From NCBI RefSeq assembly GCF_002699985.1, contig NZ_LKBT01000003.1, positions 1 through 64,000 on the forward strand: DNA of 64,000 nt. Reading direction: 5' to 3'. This stretch comes from Pseudomonas sp. ICMP 561 (GTDB lineage: Bacteria; Pseudomonadota; Gammaproteobacteria; Pseudomonadales; Pseudomonadaceae). The stretch's first letter is position 1; every line of letters begins with the position of its first letter. The position numbers were made by a program, and so were the translations under genes. Shown piece by piece: positions 30,284-39,569 of this stretch. Below the pieces are notes generated by a model. The model did no database searches. It saw only the letters and a program-made list of their open reading frames with translations, and was not told where the DNA came from.

Positions 30284-32299
30284 ATGTTCAACCCCGCCAA
30301 TCGCGCCTCGTTCACGCTGGAAATTGCCGGGCTTGAGCATGACTTTCGAGTGCTGGCCTTTACCGCAAAGGAATCCATCAGCCGTCCGTTCAGTGTGCGG
30401 ATTGAGCTGGTCAGCGAACGCGCCGATCTCAAGCTGGAAGACCTGCTGCACCGCCTGGCATTTCTGAGGTTCGACGCCGACGGTAATGGCCTTCACGGGC
30501 AGATCGGCGAAATCGCTCAGGGTGATTCCGGCAAGCGCTTTACCCACTATTTCATTCATCTGGTGCCCAGCCTCAAGCGTCTGGAATACCGCAGTAATCA
30601 TCGGATCTTTCAGGGCAAGACGGTTCCGGAAATCATTGCGCTGGTCCTCAAGGATCACGCCATTTTCAGCAATGGGTTTGCGTTCAGGTTGCGAGAGCCC
30701 TGCAAACCCCGCGATTACTGCACCCAGTATCAGGAAACCGACCTGCATTTTGTGCGCAGGCTGTGTGAAGAAGAGGGCATCCACTTTCACTTTCAGCACA
30801 GCCCTGACGAGCATTTGCTGGTGTTTGCAGACGACCCTATTCAGTTGCCGGTACTCAAGCCTGCGGTTGCGTATGTACAGAGCAGCGGTCAGGTTGCGGA
30901 AACTTCGGTTATCAACAGATTCAACGTGCGACTCGCCACGCGCTCGGGCAAGGCCAGCCATCAGACCTATCACTTTCAGTTGCCTCAGGTGGATCTGCTC
31001 AGCAGTGCGGGCGGCGATGGTCGTAAGGAGTTGGAGGATTATCAGTATCCGGCGTCTTTCACGGATTTCAGCGTCGGTACGCGTCAGGCGCAAAAGGCAC
31101 TTGAGCGAAACCGCAGCGACGTTCAACTGGCCAGTGGTAACAGCGATCAGAGCGCTTTGCTTAGCGGGCATCTGTTTGAGCTGACACATCCCAATCCGGC
31201 GTGGAGCCAGCAGTGGTTATTAACCTCGGTGTTCCATGAAGGCAAACAGCCGCAGGTGCTGGAGGAATCCATGCCTCGGGCATCGGGAGCGTTTACTCAA
31301 GGCTATCGCAACCGTTTTGAAGCCATCCCCGGGAAGGTGCCGTTTCGTCCACCGCTTAGACACCGTAAACCAAGGGTCTTAGGCAGCCAGCACGCCGTGG
31401 TGACTGGTCCGCAGGGCGAAGAGATTTACTGCGACGAGTACGGTCGGGTGAAGGTCAAGTTTTTCTGGGATCGTGAAGGCAAACGTAACGAGCATTCCAG
31501 CTGCTGGCTGCGGGTCGCTACCGGTTGGGCGCATGAGCAATATGGAGCGGTGATGATTCCTCGAGTCGGCATGGAAGTGATCGTGGGTTACTTCGACGCC
31601 GATCCGGACCAGCCCTACGTGCAGGCCTGTCTGCCCAATGCCGGTACGCGAACACCGCTGAACCTGCCTGTGCAGAACACCCAGACCGTGCTCAAGACCC
31701 AGAGCAGCCCAGGCGGCGCAGGCTTCAACGAACTGCGCATTGAAGACCGCAAAGGTGCCGAGTCCATTTCCATTCGCGCTCAACGCAACTGGTCTGAGCA
31801 TGTGCTGAACGATCAGTCGATCCAGGTGGATAATCAGCGCCAGGTCAAGGTCACCGGGCTTTCCAGTCACGAGCTGCATGGCGAAGAACACCACCTCACC
31901 CATGGGGCACGCAAAACCCAGGTGCTGGCCGATGACTCGTTGACGGTGGTCGGTAATCAGCACATCAGCGCCGCGAGTCATCTGGTCAGTGCGGCCACAC
32001 AAGTGCATCTGCACTCAAAAGTAGATGTAGTGATCAATGCGGGGCTCAACGCAACGATCAAGGCAGGTGGGCACTGGATAAGTATCAGTCCGGCGGGGAT
32101 TTTCAGCAGTGTGCCTATTCAACTTGGCGGTGTTCCAGTGTCGGGAATGCCCGCGGTTCCTGGTTTGCCTGCGGCGTTGATACCCCAAGTGGCGTTGCCC
32201 GCGAATCCATCCTTGATTCCAGATGTACAACTCAATGCTATCGAACGAGGTGTCTCGTTTTGCCAAGTGTGTGCTGACGCCAGGAAGGAATTGTCATGA
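30284..32299 (+). CDS. vgrG: Type VI secretion spike protein VgrG
   Basis: Trimeric tip of the T6SS tube that carries effectors out of the cell. 671 aa. The gp27-like hub occupies about 1-370 (FTLEIAGLEHDFRVLAFTAKE, YCTQYQETDLHFVRRLCEEEGIHF). The gp5 OB-fold (about 380-460) has EIYCDEYGRVKVKFFWDREG, and the following repeat region forms the beta-helix needle. The tail is Pro-rich and ends with a CQVC pair. There is no enzymatic extension, so cargo must bind through an adaptor. ATG 30284 has AAGGA 7 nt upstream. Overlaps the DUF4123 gene by four bases. No tss structural genes are in the window, so this is an orphan vgrG. Confidence 0.95.
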   Translation: MFNPANRASFTLEIAGLEHDFRVLAFTAKESISRPFSVRIELVSERADLKLEDLLHRLAFLRFDADGNGLHGQIGEIAQGDSGKRFTHYFIHLVPSLKRLEYRSNHRIFQGKTVPEIIALVLKDHAIFSNGFAFRLREPCKPRDYCTQYQETDLHFVRRLCEEEGIHFHFQHSPDEHLLVFADDPIQLPVLKPAVAYVQSSGQVAETSVINRFNVRLATRSGKASHQTYHFQLPQVDLLSSAGGDGRKELEDYQYPASFTDFSVGTRQAQKALERNRSDVQLASGNSDQSALLSGHLFELTHPNPAWSQQWLLTSVFHEGKQPQVLEESMPRASGAFTQGYRNRFEAIPGKVPFRPPLRHRKPRVLGSQHAVVTGPQGEEIYCDEYGRVKVKFFWDREGKRNEHSSCWLRVATGWAHEQYGAVMIPRVGMEVIVGYFDADPDQPYVQACLPNAGTRTPLNLPVQNTQTVLKTQSSPGGAGFNELRIEDRKGAESISIRAQRNWSEHVLNDQSIQVDNQRQVKVTGLSSHELHGEEHHLTHGARKTQVLADDSLTVVGNQHISAASHLVSAATQVHLHSKVDVVINAGLNATIKAGGHWISISPAGIFSSVPIQLGGVPVSGMPAVPGLPAALIPQVALPANPSLIPDVQLNAIERGVSFCQVCADARKELS

Positions 32300-33180
32300 A
32301 CGGCGAGCACTCTGTGCAATCTTCCCTGCCTGACGATTTCCCCTGGGGCCAGACGGTCGGGCTTCTGCTTGATGCCATTCAGGTCAAAAACCTTCTTCAG
32401 CGCCTGTATCAATGGAATCCGGAACCGAGAGTGAGCGTGCTTTATCACGAGACCCGGTGGGCTGAAATCAGTCGGCTTTCACCGTGTCTGGTGCGCTTGC
32501 ATGATGCTGATGATCCGGTTCTTTTGCAGTTTATGGCTCACACTCAGGAGTTGTGGGGGTATCTGCTGGTCAGTGATGGTTCGTGGGATGAGCTGTTGGC
32601 TCATGTGCGCTGGCTGACCTGTTTCAAGCCGCCCCAAGGCGAAGACATGTATTTACGCATCTCTGACCCCGCAGTGGCGCATGCGTTATTTGCAGCAGAG
32701 CGTAATCCGGGACCGGATCTTTTTGGCCCCTGCCAGGAGATTATCGTCAGCAACGCCGCCCGTGATGGATGGACACAACTCAAACGTCCCGGCGACAAGT
32801 ACATCCCGCAGTACGACAAACCCTTTATGGCAAGTGACGCGCAATGGGCTGCTCTGAAAGGCGTGGCTTTTGACAAATCCATGGGCGAGCTTTATCAGCA
32901 CATGCAGCGCTTTTTCCCCGATTACCGGGCAGAACTGACCTCTGAACAGCGCCTGAAACACATCCATCAACTTGCTCACTCTGCCATCAAAAGAGGTTTT
33001 GAGACCGAGCAGGAAATCTGGTTGTACGCCAACGTTTTCGGTTTTCTGGGGGATGACGTGCTGGAGCAGCACCCGGACATTGCTGAGTTGCTGACCGTGC
33101 GTTCGAAGCTGAGCACGCTGGAGCGTGTTGATCGCGCTGCGACGATGGCGGCAGAGATTGCTGGAGCGGGAAACTTGTAG
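32296..33180 (+). CDS. DUF4123 T6SS effector adaptor (Tap/VasW-like)
   Basis: 294 aa. DUF4123 proteins load a specific effector onto its cognate VgrG. The N-terminal part (about 25-150) fits DUF4123: hydrophobic strands around VSVLYHETRWAE, LSPCLVRL, and the WGYLLVSDGSWDELLAHVRWLT segment, then MYLRISDPAVAHALF. The C-terminal half is helical and probably binds the cargo. Start ATG overlaps the vgrG stop (ATGA) and has GGAAGGAA upstream, so the pair is cotranscribed. In Vibrio cholerae the DUF4123 protein VasW is needed for VasX secretion. The VasX-like gene lies 2.9 kb away on the other strand, making it the likely client; that is inference. Confidence 0.88.
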   Translation: MNGEHSVQSSLPDDFPWGQTVGLLLDAIQVKNLLQRLYQWNPEPRVSVLYHETRWAEISRLSPCLVRLHDADDPVLLQFMAHTQELWGYLLVSDGSWDELLAHVRWLTCFKPPQGEDMYLRISDPAVAHALFAAERNPGPDLFGPCQEIIVSNAARDGWTQLKRPGDKYIPQYDKPFMASDAQWAALKGVAFDKSMGELYQHMQRFFPDYRAELTSEQRLKHIHQLAHSAIKRGFETEQEIWLYANVFGFLGDDVLEQHPDIAELLTVRSKLSTLERVDRAATMAAEIAGAGNL

Positions 33181-33257
33181 GGGGTGGGGCACCGAGGTTG
33201 TGAGGTTAGCGATGGGGGGCATACAGACCGCCATCGCTGTCTCGCGTTGCTCGTGAG

Positions 33258-34379
33258 TTACAGGGGCGCTGTCTGATGTACCTCGGTAAACCGCGCCGCA
33301 ATGTTTTGATTGGGCTTTTGCCCGTGCAGGGTTTTGACCGCCTGGGTCATGCGCTTTAACTGTTCACTGGGCTTGGCCCATTGCTCCTCTGGCAGCGGCT
33401 CTGACCAGCTTTGCATCGCTTCAGGTATAGCTGCGCGGCCGATACTTTTGATGTGGCGGATTTCCCATTCCGTGAGGTAGTTGGGCAACGTCCACAGGGT
33501 TAGCACGTGGTACGTGTACCACCAGAACGGATAGAGGAACCCAACCTCGCGATTTTTGCGCCGACGCCGCATCCGCTCCCGTGCGTAGTAAAACGTATGC
33601 AGTCCTTCATGGGGAGGATCGCCGGGGTTTTGCAGTTCAAGCGGGTCCTGAATCTCCTTCAGGCTGTGAACTTCATATTCCATGTACGCCCGAATCGCCT
33701 CCCAGTTGCACACCGCGAGATCAAACCCGGCGCAGAAAAACTCCAGGCTGTAATGCTCATCGTGAGGCGGATGATAAAACCCGACGCCCATGGCGTAGCG
33801 GATGTCCATGCCGTATTGCGTGACCGACTGCGCTTGAACGACCCATGCTGATAGCGATTCCCATGGCACGAAAATAGGTTCGGTATGGCCACGGGGGACG
33901 AAGCAGACTTCTCGGCGTTGACGGTTGAAGCGGGTGGGGACGACTTCGTGGTATTTGTTGAGGTGGTTGAAGGTGATGACGAGGTAGAGGGTGAGGGCGC
34001 CAGCAGCGGCCAAGCTCCCGACTTTAAAACCATAAGACATCACCTGTATTGCGAACTCTGTTGCGAGCTCCACCTCTTCTCCGTCCAGTACTGTCAGCAA
34101 CCAAACTAGCGCTGGCAGAGCCAAGCCAAGACACCAAATAGCCCAAAAGGGAAGTCCTACACCCACCTGCCAGGCGAACACTGCGGGTAGCCCAACGCCG
34201 AAGTCCAGATACGTATCGTTCACTTCACCGACCGCGTGTCCGTAATCCTGAGCAGGTAGTTCAGTCGGGAGTGGTAAAGGCGCGAGGTATACGACTTGGC
34301 CTGTTGGGAAGGCTTCTCGCATACCGGCATGAGGTGCATGATGGATCGGCGGCGGGCCTTCTAGAGTTTCAGAGGTCAT
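33258..34379 (-). CDS. DUF6708-like membrane protein, putative T6SS immunity protein (copy 2)
   Basis: 373 aa with hydrophobic segments at about 68-97 and 125-155, then a soluble domain opening RFNRQRREVCFVPRG. It contains PWESLSAWV, MDIRYAMGVGFYHPPHDEH and YPFWWYTYHVLTLWTLPNYLTEWE, and I recognise it as the DUF6708 type that accompanies BTH_I2691-family effectors. The next gene is its paralogue and lies directly behind the VasX-like effector. From about residue 160 to 340 the two are almost identical, whereas the membrane segments and the C-terminal tail differ. ATG 34379 has AAGGACT upstream. Immunity function is inferred from linkage and from VasX being neutralised by a membrane protein (TsiV2). 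Confidence 0.7.
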   Translation of the reverse strand: MTSETLEGPPPIHHAPHAGMREAFPTGQVVYLAPLPLPTELPAQDYGHAVGEVNDTYLDFGVGLPAVFAWQVGVGLPFWAIWCLGLALPALVWLLTVLDGEEVELATEFAIQVMSYGFKVGSLAAAGALTLYLVITFNHLNKYHEVVPTRFNRQRREVCFVPRGHTEPIFVPWESLSAWVVQAQSVTQYGMDIRYAMGVGFYHPPHDEHYSLEFFCAGFDLAVCNWEAIRAYMEYEVHSLKEIQDPLELQNPGDPPHEGLHTFYYARERMRRRRKNREVGFLYPFWWYTYHVLTLWTLPNYLTEWEIRHIKSIGRAAIPEAMQSWSEPLPEEQWAKPSEQLKRMTQAVKTLHGQKPNQNIAARFTEVHQTAPL

Positions 34380-34894
34380 AGTCCTTGGTTCGCTAAATCA
34401 GGGTTTGGGCCATATAGAAAAGAGGGTGTTTGTATTCCGGCTGGCGGTTGGCCTGTAGGAGCTTCAACCCGGTGTCGATGGCGCCGCGCTGTCTCGCGGC
34501 AACGTAGGACATGTAGGAGCTGCCGAAGGCTGCGATCACGGTGTATCAGGAGAAATGCTTCGCAGCCTTCGGCAGCTCCTACAGAAAATGCATTTCAATC
34601 CCGTGGTTTGCCTGTTGTTTGATGAGAGCCGCCCTGGTGTCCCAGACACCACGCTGTCGCGAAACAAACAGAGAAGCCGTAGGACCGGCTTCAGCCGGGA
34701 GGGCTTTGTTTCTGACGAAGAATACTGTGCGAATGTACCAGCCCCCTCCCGGCTAAAGCCGGTCCTACGGAAATCCTTGTTTATTCAGTGATTTATATTT
34801 TGTTTGATAGGAGCGAACTTGTTCGCGAGGCGGTCTTTCTTATGGCGCGGATCTGATGTATCGCCAACCAGTGGCGCCTAGATTCGTCATTCAT
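34380..34894. repeat. Gap between immunity-like paralogues holding three REP families
   Basis: Contains 34512-34583, a tight palindrome pair TGTAGGAGCTGCCGAAGGCT / GCAGCCTTCGGCAGCTCCTA. Contains 34679-34769, the RAYT-associated type (GTAGGACCGGCTTCAGCCGG and CCGGCTAAAGCCGGTCCTAC). Contains 34808-34832, a single TAGGAGCGAACTTGTTCGCG arm whose partner (TCGCCAACCAGTGGCG) has decayed. No gene is seen. The gap separates copy 2 of the immunity-like gene from copy 1, so copy 2 may not be expressed from the effector promoter. Confidence 0.8.
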
Positions 34895-36031
34895 CTAGGC
34901 TCGTTTGGCCACATTTCGATCCGCCTGCTGGACCTCGGCAAATCTGGACGCAAGGTTCTGACCAGGCCGTTTCTCGCGCTGGGCTTTCACCGCCTGGCTC
35001 AGGCTTAGCAATTCCTCACTGGGCTTGGCCCATTGCTCCTCTGGCAGCGGCTCTGACCAGTTTTGCATCGCTTCAGGTATGGCAGCGCGGCCGATGCTTT
35101 TGATGTGGCGGATTTCCCATTCGGTGAGGTAGTTGGGCAAGGTCCACAGGGTCAGCACGTGGTACGTGTACCACCAGAACGGATAGAAGAACCCAACCTC
35201 GCGATTCTTGCGCCGACGCCGCATCCGCTCCCGTGCGTTGTAAAACGTGTGGAGACCTTCGTGGGGCGGGTCGCCGGGGTTTTGCAGTTCCAGCGGGTCC
35301 TGGATTTCCTTGAGGGTGTGAACCTCGTATTCCATGTACGCCCGAATCGCTTCCCAGTTGCACACCGCCAGATCAAACCCGGCGCAGAAAAACTCCAGGC
35401 TGTAATGCTCATCGTGAGGCGGATGATAAAACCCGACGCCCATGGCGTAGCGGATGTCCATGCCGTATTGCGTCACGCTCCGGGCCTGCACGACCCAGGC
35501 GGATAGCGATTCCCAAGGGACGAAGATGGGCTTTGTTTGGCCGTTGGGGACGAAGCAAACTTCGCGGCGTTGACGGTTGAAGCGGGTGGGTATGACTTCG
35601 TGGTATTTGTTGAGGTGGTGGAAGGTGATGATGAGGTAAAGACCAAAGCTAAACGCCGCGGCCCATCCTCCGATCTCCAGACCTTGAGGAATAAGCTCAG
35701 CGATGTATGTCGCAGCTCGTTCTGGACCTCCCCCGTCCACGATGGTGAGCAGCCAAGTAAAACCGGGGATCACTAAGCTAAACCACCATACGGCCCAAAA
35801 CGGTGCTCCTAATCCCATCTGCCATGCAAAAACAGAGGGTAGCCCGACGCCAAAGTCCATGCAGGTGTCGTTCACTTCTCCTACTGCGTGTCCGAAATCC
35901 TGAGCGGGAAGGTCAGTGGGCAGTGGTAGTGGTGCCAAGTAGATCACCTGACCACTTGGGAAGGTTTCGATCATGCCCGCGTGGGGGGAGTGATGGATCG
36001 GGGCAGGCACTTCAGGGACTATTACTGCCAT
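34895..36031 (-). CDS. DUF6708-like membrane protein, putative T6SS immunity protein (copy 1)
   Basis: 378 aa, same architecture as copy 2: short cytosolic N-terminus (IHHSPHAGM), hydrophobic segments at about 72-103 and 133-160, and the shared soluble domain from RFNRQRREVCFVP onward. ATG 36031 lies one base after the effector stop (TGAGATG), so translation is coupled to the effector, as expected for toxin-immunity pairs. An open frame extends upstream to 36157 but runs inside the effector gene and has no homology to copy 2, so I reject that start. Membrane location suits protection from a pore-forming effector. Confidence 0.75.
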   Translation of the reverse strand: MAVIVPEVPAPIHHSPHAGMIETFPSGQVIYLAPLPLPTDLPAQDFGHAVGEVNDTCMDFGVGLPSVFAWQMGLGAPFWAVWWFSLVIPGFTWLLTIVDGGGPERAATYIAELIPQGLEIGGWAAAFSFGLYLIITFHHLNKYHEVIPTRFNRQRREVCFVPNGQTKPIFVPWESLSAWVVQARSVTQYGMDIRYAMGVGFYHPPHDEHYSLEFFCAGFDLAVCNWEAIRAYMEYEVHTLKEIQDPLELQNPGDPPHEGLHTFYNARERMRRRRKNREVGFFYPFWWYTYHVLTLWTLPNYLTEWEIRHIKSIGRAAIPEAMQNWSEPLPEEQWAKPSEELLSLSQAVKAQREKRPGQNLASRFAEVQQADRNVAKRA

Positions 36032-36032
36032 C

Positions 36033-39000
36033 TCAGTTCTTCCCCGACGGCATGGTCGCGGGGTAGATACTGAAGTGAGGACACTGATCCCCCTGATGCT
36101 CAATATCGACAGCGGGAAAATCACCGCTCTCACCGGTAAGTTGAAAACGCACGTCATATGAATGGCCTTCGTACTGGCCTTCCTGTGTCCGATAGCCCAG
36201 CAGTATTGACAGCATTAAGTCGCAGCGTCCTGGCGTAGGTGAAGTTAGCAGTCCACTAATATTTGTCAGTCGCAGAATCAAAGGTGTCTCTTGGTAAAGC
36301 TGAAAGCTTTCCTCAAGCCCCTTGTTTAAAGGGGTCCATTTTTCTGGGTTGTAGTCTCGGCCATGCTGGGCCCGAACAATCTGATAACCGCCAATTTTGA
36401 GCAAGGCTACGCTGGCGTGGCTGTCGATGGGTAGCGCTAGATTATCGGCAGAAAGCTTTGGAAAATGCAGCAGAAAGAGCCTGGGTTTAGGGTTGCTCGG
36501 GTCGTCATTCGACGGAACAATCTCCATGCGCGGGGCCTGAATATGGCCATGCAGTTCTTTTTGGTAGTTGCTTAGAGATAGCGAACGACGTCGTTCAGCG
36601 TCCTGGCTCCAAGGCGTGCTAAGCAACCAGCGATCATGGCCGCTTAGGTTGTTGCGGTTATAGAACCAGTTGCCAGACAGCTCCAGCGCGGTAAGTAAGA
36701 TTCCGGCTACGTTGAAGCGGAAAAATACGGTGGAGAGGCGTGTGCCTGCCAGAGCCCATGCCGTAGTTCGCGCTGCGGAACCCGCCTCAGCGGCGAGCAC
36801 ATGCCTGAGGGCTTGAGTGGATTGGACAACGCCGTAGCTATTAGTGGCGATAAAACCACTGTTGCCGAACATACTGATCGCAGCTCCGGTCTGTGCATCG
36901 CCGTTGCCATTGCGTACAGCATCCGTCCAGTTCTTGTGAGAGCTGTTCAAGCTCATGGCAGCCGCAATTGCTCCAGCGGCATATCCGACTCCTCCGAGCC
37001 AGACATGAAGTTTGCCCATCTGCACATGCACGCCCATCAGTTCCGCTTTCTTCAGGTTTTTTGCAAGCTCCGCGGCGTGTGCGCTGAGGGCTGTGTCCGC
37101 TATGCCCTGTGCTGCGCCAAACCCTGCTGCTGAAGTCGCAGTTGCCGAGCTCCAGAGGCTAGCCCAGTTTTTAGCTCCATCTGACTGCAGGTCGACTTCT
37201 TTTTTCACCTGAACAAAATTCACCACCTGCGCCACAAACACCAACAACCCGGCCCCATCCCCCAGCAACCCGGCCTTCGGCGCAACCGTCACCCCGCGCC
37301 GATAGTTATCCAGCACGGTTTTAATCTCTTGATGCTGCTGCGCCGGAAACACCAGCGCCAACCCTGGCTTGCCCGATGAGGCCGGTTGAAGATGTGTCGT
37401 GTCCGAAGGCAGGTCGGCCAGCGGACTCATGGCCTTTGCCAGTTGTTCTTCCAGTCCGCTTAACCTTTGCTGTGTGGCTTGTCGGGAGAGCTTGAGGTTC
37501 TCGGCAGCGGTGCTGGTGTGCCAGAGAGCATGTCTGGCTCGGGATTGTTGTGCTTCGTTGTTCAGATAGCGCAGGTATTTGCGCTCTTTTTGTACCGCTT
37601 TAACGGTCTCGCCCAATGCCTTCAGATCTTCGGCGCTGGCGATCTGGAAGGCGACGTTCTCTCGTCGTGCTGCGTCGAGGATGGTGACGCCCGTAGCCTT
37701 GGGCAGGCTGCGAAACAGGGCTTCCATGTCGGGCAACTGGCCTTTGTCCATCTGTTGCAAAAATACCTGCAAGGCTTGCTGGATGCCCATGTGCAGCGCC
37801 GGGGCGAGTGTGCCCCAGGCGGCAGCGATGTTGACTTGGCTGCTCGCCGACAATCGGCGGGTGTTTAGTAAAATCCCGGCACCCCATTGCTGGAGTCGCT
37901 CCAGCGAGTTGGGGGCTTCCTTAATCAGCATCCACCCAGCGTTGACGAAGTAGGCAAACTGCACGCCCAGTTCTGTTTGCGCGCTCAGGGGCGCGGCATA
38001 GAACAGTGGGCGGGACATGGCCGGGTTGAGGTTGAGCCAGACGAGTACCTTGTCGAGAGCGTAGTCGCTGCGGCAGATGTCTTTCAGGCAGGCGTATTCG
38101 GTGAGCAGGGCGTGATCAACCTGCTCGCTGTCTTCGATGTCGTAATACCAGATCGCTCGATGCAGGCGGTTTTTTAGCAGCAGATTAATGCGATCCTGGG
38201 TGATCTTTTCCAGTAGCTCGTTGAGTGGCTGCAGGACTTCGCGTTGCTTCTTGAGGAAGGCATCCATGCGTGGACGATCGATAAGGTCGTTGATGCCGCG
38301 TTGACCGAATTTTGCGCCATGGAGCAGTTCCTTCGTGCGCTTGTCCAGCTGGCGATAGAGTCGCCAGAGAGGCTGGCGATGTCGGGCAATAAATGCGGAA
38401 CTGGTGTCAGTGAAGCGTTGCTCAAGGTAATACTGCTGAAGGGCTTGCAGCCGGGTTCCATGCCCGGCATACATGTTCGCCGGATCAGTGCTGGGCGGTA
38501 TCAGTTCGAGTCTGGCTTTCAGGGCTGCGGGTAACCCCGGGTCTTCCACGCGTGGCGCGGGATGCTTGCTGTTGTCCTCAGTCATCACTTCCAGCAGGGT
38601 TTTACGCGTATCACTGCGCTCGGGTTCTGCCAGTAATTCGAGATCATCCAAAAGCGCCTGGAGCGCCGGATCAGCTTCGGCCCGCTCGCTGAGACCTGCG
38701 GCGCTGATCTGAGTGAGCGATTCGATGTAGCAGCCCAGTAAATAGTCCCGCTCAACCTGACCTTCCTCGGTTCCGCTTTTCGCCCAGGCATCTATCTGGC
38801 CGACCACCTGATCCTGATACTGCGCCAAATCACGCATCACGCCGACGTCATCCCGAACGGCCAGAAACAGGAAATCGCGTTTGTGGGCCGTGGTGATCTG
38901 GCTGGTGAACTCTTCAAGAATGGTCTGGCGATACAGCGGGGTGTGTTCCCAGGCGTAGGGAATCTTCGTCGAAGTGTCGTCCGGTCTGTCCGCCCAACTG

Positions 39001-39569
39001 CCGCTGCTTTCCGCCAGCCACACGGCCATTTTTCGGTCGTCGAACAGGTCCCGGGCATCGCCGCGCTGAATATTTTCGAAACTGACGCGCTGCATGAAGT
39101 ACTCGCGCTCGGTGGAAACCTTCATCACTTGTGCGCATTTGAACGCTGTCCACTGGACCTCGGAAAAGGTCACGTGCAGAACGCTGCTGCGAGAAAACGT
39201 CAGCGCTGGATCAGCTTCGATCACGTCAGCGCGAAGATCCTTGATGACGTGATCGCCCTTGAACAACAGCGCAGTCACGGAGCCATTCGTTATCTGATAC
39301 TCATGTAACAGGCCAGTGGCGCTGTCGATGATGTACAGATAGCCGTCCCGCAACAGACGAAACCCCAAAGGCAAAGCCTGCAACTTGTAAGGCATGGCGA
39401 TCTCGATGGACGGGTCGAGGTCTTCCACGAGGCCATAACGCACCGGCAACAGTTGTAAGGTCTGACTCATCAGCGGACAAAACCCGCCAGCATCGGGTGC
39501 CTCGGCGGGGTTGGCCCTGGCGACCAGATTTGCCATGTGGCCGCGCGGTGTAATGAGAGGGTTTGTCAT
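36033..39569 (-). CDS. VasX-like T6SS effector (BTH_I2691 family), predicted pore former
   Basis: 1178 aa. The N-terminal 150 residues match the VasX/BTH_I2691 N-terminal region: LQLLPVRYGLVEDLDP, MPYKLQALPLGFRLLRDGYLYIID, then LLHEYQI. The central part is helical, with a coiled-coil-like stretch around the KERKYLRYLNNEAQQSRARH segment. Hydrophobic segments lie near 778 (GAGLLVFVAQVVNFV), 812, 861 (LGGVGYAAGAIAAAMSL) and 956 (FNVAGILLTALELSG), fitting a colicin-like membrane insertion domain. A beta-rich tail follows. No signal peptide, as usual for T6SS cargo. ATG 39569 has AAGGAG 8 nt upstream. It forms an operon with the immunity-like gene. V. cholerae VasX damages target inner membranes; the same is inferred here. 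Confidence 0.8.
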   Translation of the reverse strand: MTNPLITPRGHMANLVARANPAEAPDAGGFCPLMSQTLQLLPVRYGLVEDLDPSIEIAMPYKLQALPLGFRLLRDGYLYIIDSATGLLHEYQITNGSVTALLFKGDHVIKDLRADVIEADPALTFSRSSVLHVTFSEVQWTAFKCAQVMKVSTEREYFMQRVSFENIQRGDARDLFDDRKMAVWLAESSGSWADRPDDTSTKIPYAWEHTPLYRQTILEEFTSQITTAHKRDFLFLAVRDDVGVMRDLAQYQDQVVGQIDAWAKSGTEEGQVERDYLLGCYIESLTQISAAGLSERAEADPALQALLDDLELLAEPERSDTRKTLLEVMTEDNSKHPAPRVEDPGLPAALKARLELIPPSTDPANMYAGHGTRLQALQQYYLEQRFTDTSSAFIARHRQPLWRLYRQLDKRTKELLHGAKFGQRGINDLIDRPRMDAFLKKQREVLQPLNELLEKITQDRINLLLKNRLHRAIWYYDIEDSEQVDHALLTEYACLKDICRSDYALDKVLVWLNLNPAMSRPLFYAAPLSAQTELGVQFAYFVNAGWMLIKEAPNSLERLQQWGAGILLNTRRLSASSQVNIAAAWGTLAPALHMGIQQALQVFLQQMDKGQLPDMEALFRSLPKATGVTILDAARRENVAFQIASAEDLKALGETVKAVQKERKYLRYLNNEAQQSRARHALWHTSTAAENLKLSRQATQQRLSGLEEQLAKAMSPLADLPSDTTHLQPASSGKPGLALVFPAQQHQEIKTVLDNYRRGVTVAPKAGLLGDGAGLLVFVAQVVNFVQVKKEVDLQSDGAKNWASLWSSATATSAAGFGAAQGIADTALSAHAAELAKNLKKAELMGVHVQMGKLHVWLGGVGYAAGAIAAAMSLNSSHKNWTDAVRNGNGDAQTGAAISMFGNSGFIATNSYGVVQSTQALRHVLAAEAGSAARTTAWALAGTRLSTVFFRFNVAGILLTALELSGNWFYNRNNLSGHDRWLLSTPWSQDAERRRSLSLSNYQKELHGHIQAPRMEIVPSNDDPSNPKPRLFLLHFPKLSADNLALPIDSHASVALLKIGGYQIVRAQHGRDYNPEKWTPLNKGLEESFQLYQETPLILRLTNISGLLTSPTPGRCDLMLSILLGYRTQEGQYEGHSYDVRFQLTGESGDFPAVDIEHQGDQCPHFSIYPATMPSGKN

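Noticed and set aside
36032..36157. N-terminal extension of the immunity-like copy 1
   Set aside because: Lies inside the effector coding sequence, not shared with copy 2, and the ATG at 36031 is placed for coupled translation.
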